From assembly GCA_963082975.1 (NCBI GenBank), contig OY720350.1, positions 5,308,597 through 5,372,596 on the forward strand: DNA of 64,000 nt, given 5' to 3'. The position numbers were made by a program, and so were the translations under genes. The DNA is from Labia minor (lineage: Eukaryota > Arthropoda > Insecta > Dermaptera > Spongiphoridae). Within the stretch, counting starts at the first letter, position 1; each line of letters starts with the position of its first letter. Under the pieces are notes generated by a model. The model saw only the letters and a list, made by a program, of their open reading frames with translations, was not told where the DNA came from and searched no databases. Below are positions 57,727-64,000 of the stretch, piece by piece.

Positions 57727-58324
57727 TACTATGACGTCAGAGATAGTATTGCGATCACGAAAATTTTCGATATCGAGATTTTGATGTTTTTATACGTTTT
57801 GAAGGTTCCTGAAACATTTTCAGTAGGGTTGAGAAAAATGTCTCTCTGTGTGTATGTGTGAATATATGTAGACAAGATTACACAAAAATGGTTTGAGCTA
57901 GAATCATGAAATTTGGTGTACGGGCATTATTCCAAATTCGTAGTTTTCTATCAACTTTTGAGAAATGTAGTTAACCGGAAAAGGGTCATTACCAACAACT
58001 TTTTGATTTTCCTCTAAAGTGACTGTAAAAATAAAGATATATGTTTGATAGTTTTTCACATGATTAAAAATTGTATAAAACTGCTATATATAGAATTTCA
58101 GCTTGATTGAATCACTGAAAGTACCAGAATTAATTTTTTAACACTGCAAATCTCACGCGCCAACACGTGACGTGGTGCCATCAACTAAGAGCCAAACATG
58201 CGCTGATTTAATAAATATTATTTATTAATTTTAATTTATAATTTATAATTAATTAAAATTAATTTAAATATAATATAAGTGTTAATTAATCCAATTCAAA
58301 TTGCGAGATAGACACTCCAGCTTA
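57727..58324 (-). repeat. repeat family A, copy 4
   Basis: Full-length and collinear with copy 3. The right terminus reads CTATCTCTGACGTCATAGTA on the minus strand (slightly decayed), and the far end is AATTGCGAGATAGACACTCC plus AGCT. Copies 3 and 4 both extend to AGCTGGAGTGTC on the minus strand. Confidence 0.88.
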
Positions 58325-59424
58325 TTTTTTTTAAAAATGTAAATGGATAAAACAAAAGTTAAAATAATTAAAAAATTTTGTTATAGATATTTTCTATTCT
58401 AGATATTAATTTTATAAATTTTAACATCAAAAATTGAATTGTTAAAAGAGAGCTCTTTGTAAATTTCTCTTCAGAGCAAATGTGTTTCTTATTAATATTA
58501 CTAGAACATCTCAAAAGTGGTTAGAAAGTCGTAGAATTTTTGACTGATTTTTATTTTCCACTCTTTCTACGTAGTACTATCATCAACAGTGAAGAAGATT
58601 GTTTAGATTTAAGTTTTGTAAGATGATTAAATTTATTACTAACTATAAAAGAGAGAGTTCTCATCCTTTTATCCTCTCCACCACCCCCAAATGTAATGGG
58701 GCGTGGCGTAGTGAAAGAGACGCATTTTGCGAGGGTTTAATAGGGCCGAAAGAGAAAGCAGAGGAGTATAGGACTTATAAACCGCAACAAACTTCAACTT
58801 ATTCAAGCTGTAACATGTAGGTATATACCAAAAGCATACCAACTTTTAAGATAATTAGATAAATAGCAAAATGCATTAAATTGAAACAAATGTGAAATGA
58901 ATGAAAATAGTAGATGAAAAAAAAAAAATATTTTTTTCCTTTTAAAATAAAAATAATGATATTTTTTTTAAATATACCATGAAAGAAAATGATACTCTGC
59001 CAGACTTTTTTTTGTTTTTTTATTAAAATTACAAATTCACAAATAAATAAGTTGACCTGTGCACAGAACCGACCGACGGTTTGAAATAAATTAATTTCCA
59101 GCTACAGAAACAATTTCAAATAATTTTAATGTATCTATTAATGCAATAAAAAACAGATATGGATATAACATAAATATTTTTAATCGTATTATATTTATAA
59201 TATAATAGCTGCTCCGAGCGCCTACGGCGCTCTCCACACCTAGACGGGGGCTCCGCCCCCTGAACCCCCGAGTGGTACATAGTATTTGGTTAAGAGTAGT
59301 AAAAGGTTTTCATCCATTTTGTTTCAATCAGTATATTACATAAAAAATTCATTTCTTTTTGGGTTCTTATTTAAAATATATTTTAATTTAATCAGTAAAT
59401 TAATTATATATATTATTATTGTAT
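58325..59424. other. non-coding filler with GC hairpin pair
   Basis: At 59216-59232 GAGCGCC-TAC-GGCGCTC and at 59246-59260 GGGGGC-TCC-GCCCCC are perfect GC-only stem-loops in otherwise AT-rich DNA. The rest is AT-rich. A patch at 58600-58800 is unrecognised. Confidence 0.5.
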
Positions 59425-59830
59425 ATGTTATATCTATATGGCTCAAAGATACTCGAAAGTTCTTGGCCGCAACAACCACATTTCTCCAAGTGTCCCTATC
59501 CTGAGCCCTTGTCCCATCTCTCTTACGTCCCTTCCTACGCGTCCTTGGTCTTCCAAGCGGACGTTTCCCAATCGGTCTCCGCACCGTTTTCCAATCCAAT
59601 ATCTTTTCCTCTTCCATTCTAGCCACGTCCCCTGCCTATCGCAGCTTTTTCGATTCTAAAACCCAAACTATTTATGAATATGCATAGAGGTCATGCAATT
59701 CATCGTTACGCAGTCTCCCCATTCCCCGGCGACCTCATCTTTCTTTGGCCAATAAATGCTGGAAATAATCCTATTCTCAAATACTCTGAATCTACTCTCA
59801 TCTCCCAGGGTCATAGGCCTGGAATTGAAC
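59425..59830 (-). pseudogene. LINE-B 3' fragment
   Basis: The minus strand encodes, in two frames, a pair: SEYLRIGLFPAFIGQRKMRS, and ARMEEEKILDWKTVRRPIGK then RPLGRPRTRRKGRKRD. It runs on through AQDRDTWRNVVVAAKNFRVS to the tail TCTTTGAGCCATATAGATAT. It covers only the C terminus and 3' UTR. Stops lie between the two frames. Confidence 0.78.
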
Positions 59831-59970
59831 AAGACATTATTTTGATTATTTTATTTTATTTTTTTAATATGTTATAATTCATTTAAGAGATATTATTTCT
59901 TAAATTTTAAGGTGATAGTTTAATAAAAAAATTTTATTTATAATTTGTAATATTAAATATATAATAAGTT
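59831..59970. other. short AT-rich spacer
   Basis: Nothing recognised. It separates the LINE-B fragment from the family H locus. Confidence 0.4.
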
Positions 59971-61530
59971 TCTACTCGCTACCCGGAATATTATTTTTAA
60001 ATTTATTAAAAATTAATCTTACATTTCATGAAACTTATTCAATTTTTTCTTATTTCTTCATAAATAAAAACAAAAAATTATTTCCTTCCTTTTCAAGTAA
60101 TAATTATGTTATTTTAAGTTATTTATTTTTGAAAATAAAATTTGAAAATAGAATAGAATAGCAGGAGAAAGTTACAATTTTAAAACACATAAAAGAAGGA
60201 ATGAAAAGTTGGTTAAATCGATTTATTAAAATAATTCGTATTAATTTATTATTTGTCGTATAATACATAGTATAATTAATTTGTATATTAATTTCATTTA
60301 ACGAAGGCGAAATAATATAATTTATTTTGAAAATAAAGTCAAAGGCAGTTGAATCTCATCCATTGGGGGTAAGCAATGCAGCATTGCTATGCTCTCCCTT
60401 TCAAGGTCACCGATAAGCAAGGCATTGGAGGTGCCCGCCAATCGACATGGCGGCTGGGAACTGAATGCACTCTAAACACACCGGCATGCAAGCCAGGAGG
60501 GAGGGTGGGGGTAAGGTGAGGCGACGAAGGGAATCAACATGGCGGCAAATGTTTTCAATCTGTCAAAATTCAATAATTAATATTTAATCAACGAAGCACC
60601 GTAAAATTATATAATAGTAGTGAAAAAGAATCTACGTTTCATAATGAATCTATTCGTATAGGTTTTATCTGTTGTTATGAGGCAAGATTTTTGTTGAACT
60701 GTAAAAATAAACCGATATTAAAATTAATTAAAAATTTCCATTTAATGATACAAAAAATCAATTTTATTTAGAATCTGGCTAAAATTATGGTCAATGGATT
60801 TGTCTTGGTCTCAATTTACAAGATTTAGTCAAAAATTTTAATAAAGCGAAAAACATTGATTTGATTGGTTTTTCTAATTTCCCAAAGCGTGCTATAAATA
60901 TGAGTTCCAAATTTTTACTAATGTGAAGCGTTGGAGAGGTGGGTCCTCTCAGAGGCATATAAGACATGTCTCACTCGTGAATTTAAAGGGTTTTGCTAAT
61001 CGAGAAGTTGACGTAATCTGGATATATTATTTACCCCCTTCGGGGGTTTAATTCAAATATATATAGGAGACTCTAAAGAGTCTCCTATAATAAGTCAACA
61101 TTTCTATTTTTTTTCTTTTTAATGAATCTATGCTAGGTATTCTCCTTCATCCAAATAAATTTGATTTTTTGAATGATCCAGGGAGGGGGGGGGGAGAGAA
61201 GAGTAAGGGAATGGATTGAAAAGAGTCAACGGGTAAAGGACAAGAATCCTTCAGCTAGAAGAGGGATTTAGAAGAAATCATGAGCTCACGTGAGGGCAGG
61301 GACGCCAATCCCTGAAATAGAATTCTTTTCAACTGGGTTTATAGAAAAGAATCTACTCGCTACCCGGGATATTATTTTTAAATTTTTCAAAAATTAATTT
61401 TACATTTCACGAAACTTATTCAATTTTTTCTTATTTCTTCATAAATAAAAACAATAAATTATTTCCTTACTTTTCAAGTAATAATTATATTATTTTAAGT
61501 TATTTATTTTTGAATATAAAATTTGAAAAT
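59971..61530 (+). repeat. repeat family H, copy 3, between 179-bp direct repeats
   Basis: Direct repeats at 59971-60149 and 61352-61530 (both starting TCTACTCGCTACCCGG and ending TTTGAAAAT) are equal in length and about 93 percent identical by eye. Between them lie the GC-rich head (60380-60540, with TCAACATGGCGGCAAATG), the body shared with the 52.4-kb copy, and the hairpin train shared with the 54.3-kb copy. The latter includes ACCCCC-TTC-GGGGGT at 61041 and TATAGGAGACTCT-AA-AGAGTCTCCTATA at 61062. No open frame. The layout recalls a very short LTR-type element, but no primer-binding site or polypurine tract was recognised. Confidence 0.82.
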
Positions 61531-61559
61531 TTCCTCATGTGAAATTTGTTGTGAAAATA

Positions 61560-61930
61560 ACCCTTCCCTTCCTATCGTCGATCGGAAATACTACCACTTC
61601 CGGTTTCCGGATAAACACCAAAAGTTGATGAATTCATCATACTGATGCATTAAGTAAATATACCAAAATTTATCAAGATTTCTGCGGTAATTGAATAGAT
61701 ATTGATATAATATATAGGCTATGTTCAAAAAGAGCTATATAATAAAATTGTGATATAATTTCATAGAAATCGGTTCATCTAATTTCGTGTCTATAACATC
61801 ATAATTTCCGGACAGACAGACAGACAGACATGAAAAATTCTAGTCACTTTTGGATTCTAGAGGTCATGAAACGCGAAAATTTGCAAAAAATTTTATATTC
61901 TGAGCAATGTGCAGACAAAAACCTAAATAT
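61560..61930 (+). repeat. interspersed repeat with CAGA-type run
   Basis: It contains CCACTTCCGGTTTCCGGATA, ATTTCATAGAAATCGGTTCA, a CAGACAGACAGACAGACA run at 61814-61829 and TTCTGAGCAATGTGCAGACA. The last piece is shared, inverted, with 27905-27940. This is a common arthropod repeat style. Class undetermined. Confidence 0.55.
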
Positions 61931-63224
61931 ATATTCTAAGCATTCTAGATTATTTATTTATTAATTGTCTATTTCAATTTATAAATTTTAACAAATTTAA
62001 AAAATAAAAAAATTAAAATTAATATTAAGAAGAAATAATAGAAATATATTTCTTTGAAATACGTATTAATTAATAAGGAATATATATGGTAATTTTTTCT
62101 TTTAATAATTTTATGAACATACATGATTCAATGTCGTTTTTAAATGATTATTTTACATTTAACGAGCCGGAATATAATCCAGAAATTTATATTTATTTAG
62201 GAAATTCTATAATATATATTATAAATATTATACTTTTATTATATATTATTATATTTTTATTAATTTCAATGTTTATTGAATAATATTTATTGTACAACAA
62301 ATTAAATACCTATTATATGAATTTATATAAATATATATATATCGAAAATAAATAATTTATTTTAATAAATTAACGTTATTTCATTTATAAAATAATGACA
62401 ATTTACAGTTTAATTAAAATATTACATTTATAAACTTATTTTCTCTTCTTTTTTTTAATGTTAAGGTATTCATCTGTTTTTATCGTACATAGAAAAAATG
62501 AAATAAAATTTGAAATTTTATAAATTAAATCTTTTAATTTTTTGAATTTATTCAATTAAATCAATCATTAATATATTATTATATTTTCAATTATTTATTT
62601 ATTTTTTGTTTTTGTTTTTTATGTTAATATAAACACCAATCAAATAAGAGAAGAAAAGTGGTATCAAAGATTTTTTGTTTGTTTTTTTACCTTTTTTTTC
62701 CTTTTTTTACAAATATATAAAAATAAATGATTGTTTTAATTTGCCTTTTGATAATAGATTGGTTGATTAAATTTTAATTGAAATAATTTCATATTGAAAG
62801 TAAATTTTGTTAGTATATAATTAAATAATATATTCTATACAAATATTATCAAATTGTTAGTAAGATTATTTGATAAACTAAAAATAAATTTAAAGAAAAT
62901 ATTAAAGAAATTTATTTGTATTTCAAAGAGTTTAGTTTATTTTATAAAGTTTGAATAATTTTTAATAGATTTTATTTTTTTATTTTACAATTTTTTTTGT
63001 ATTTAAAAGATATATATTGTCGTATATTGAAGGAATTGGGTAAGGTATTTTTTAAAGAAAAATTGGGTTGAAAACAAGTTTAAATTAATTTGGTAGCACT
63101 CTGGATAAATTTAATTAAATAAATGGTTATTGAATCAGCGACGGTTGATATGGGAAATGATAAAATTGAATAGGTTCAGATTAAAAATGCATATTTAAAT
63201 TATAACTAAAAATTATGTATTTAA

Positions 63225-63380
63225 TATAAATACCGGGACCCCGAGCCTCGGCTCGGTACTTAAGTTAAAAAAAATTATTTTTTATATACAATTCTTTAAT
63301 TATTTATTACAATTATTAAATGTTGCATCATTGCTTCAATCTGATTAAAATGAATGGAACTGGGGTCCTCAATAATACAA
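63225..63380 (-). repeat. repeat fragment shared with 30.4 kb, with GC hairpin
   Basis: On the minus strand GATTGAAGCAATGATGCAAC, TTTAATAATTGTAA and AATTAAAGAATTGTATAT match 30335-30425. The distal end holds the perfect palindrome CCGAGCCTCGGCTCGG-type stem at about 63240-63256. Confidence 0.6.
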
Positions 63381-63597
63381 ACAAACAATTTTAGCTAGCA
63401 TTATAAGATTAATCCAAGTAATATCGTCTATATTCTATATATCAGTATTTTTTTTTTCTGAATTTAATACCAAGTTGATTTTCAAAATTTTCTATTCTTT
63501 ATGTATATTATTGATTACATGTATTAAAATTTAAACAAATTCAAATATTCTAATTTTTAAATTTATATACAATTTAATATTATTTTTTCGTGACTAA

Positions 63598-63710
63598 TAG
63601 CAAATACAGGTGGCCTAGTCAGAGCAAAAGAAGACTCCTTAAGGTAGTGGCCCAGTCGATGATGTTATATGGATCGAAGATTTGGGCTTTACAACTATAT
63701 TTTAAGTGAA
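63598..63710 (+). pseudogene. LINE RT C-terminal fragment (R1/Jockey-like)
   Basis: Reads NSKYRWPSQSKRRLLKVVAQ, then SMMLYGSKIWALQLYFK and a stop. This is the conserved block after the RT thumb in R1/Jockey-type LINEs (Arg-Arg-Leu-Leu ... Ser-x-x-Leu-Tyr-Gly ... Trp). It is only about 38 codons long and has no recognised flanks. Confidence 0.6.
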
Positions 63711-64000
63711 AAAATGATTTCTTGGTTATATAAAAATTAAAATATGATTCTTTATATCTTTATTATAGACATTTTCATTCTAATTCTCACAATATATTAA
63801 GATCATATAAATTGGAATTTGTTATTCAAAGAATATGTATATTTGTTTTTATTTATAAAACACGAAAACATTCAAAATTATATGAATAAATAGTTTTAAT
63901 TTTGATCTCATAATTGGATTTTCATTTTCAATTGACGATTTGAATTCATAAAAAAAAACTTTTAAAACTTTTTAAATTATTTTCAAGTAAGTATATAAGA

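Larger units (their letters stand above)
61931..64000. other. AT-rich non-coding filler to the window edge
   Basis: Apart from the two repeat fragments listed at 63225 and 63598, nothing is recognised. The 65-codon frame at 62086-62283 is Ile/Phe/Asn-rich and has no known relative. Confidence 0.5.

Overview
This is a eukaryotic window, about three quarters A+T and packed with transposable elements. It looks like the inside of a very large gene in an arthropod, most likely an insect. I see one piece of host coding sequence: a 143-bp exon on the minus strand (43785-43927) with canonical splice sites. It encodes the C-terminal half of the first immunoglobulin domain of a Dscam-family cell-adhesion protein. 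No other host exon was recognised, so the rest is best read as giant introns of that gene, filled by mobile elements and by AT-rich DNA with microsatellites. The arthropod assignment rests on the Dscam exon and the element mix (Jockey, Penelope, mariner, hAT, tRNA-derived SINE). The species cannot be named from the sequence.

Layout from left to right. 1-4.3 kb: AT-rich filler. 4.26-5.14 kb: mariner with an internal deletion. 6.7-8.1 kb: a LINE reverse-transcriptase remnant interrupted by a fragment of a second LINE. 9.45-14.51 kb: a complete minus-strand Jockey-type LINE with two open ORFs, a poly(A) tail and a perfect 14-bp target duplication. 14.8-15.4 kb: first copy of repeat family A (others at 38.5, 39.5 and 57.7 kb). 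17.4 kb: first of three tRNA-derived SINEs (also 41.9 and 49.8 kb). 18.16-20.91 kb: a Penelope-like element whose 3' 860 bp are repeated in inverse orientation. 22.2-25.5 kb: a hAT element with an uninterrupted 619-codon transposase. 26.2-29.8 kb: a hAT-like element with long G and C runs, a 309-bp hAT MITE, and a two-unit repeat carrying six triloop hairpins. 32-38.5 kb: a direct repeat pair, a foldback element, LINE fragments, a dead hAT and a 5'-inverted RTE-like LINE tail. 43.8 kb: the Dscam exon. 50.7-55.6 kb: a nest in which a foldback MITE was hit by a small hAT, which was hit by a larger hAT, which carries copies of a hairpin-rich repeat (family H). 56.4-57.3 kb: two MITEs. 60-61.5 kb: another family H copy between 179-bp direct repeats. 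61.5-64 kb: repeat fragments and filler.

The transposons are functionally independent of the host gene. Intact or symmetric copies (Jockey, Penelope, hAT-A/B with perfect target duplications) point to recent activity, while frameshifted mariner, LINE and hAT remnants point to older waves. The least explained structures are family H (a train of strong hairpins), the six-hairpin dimer at 29.6 kb, and the symmetric Penelope palindrome.
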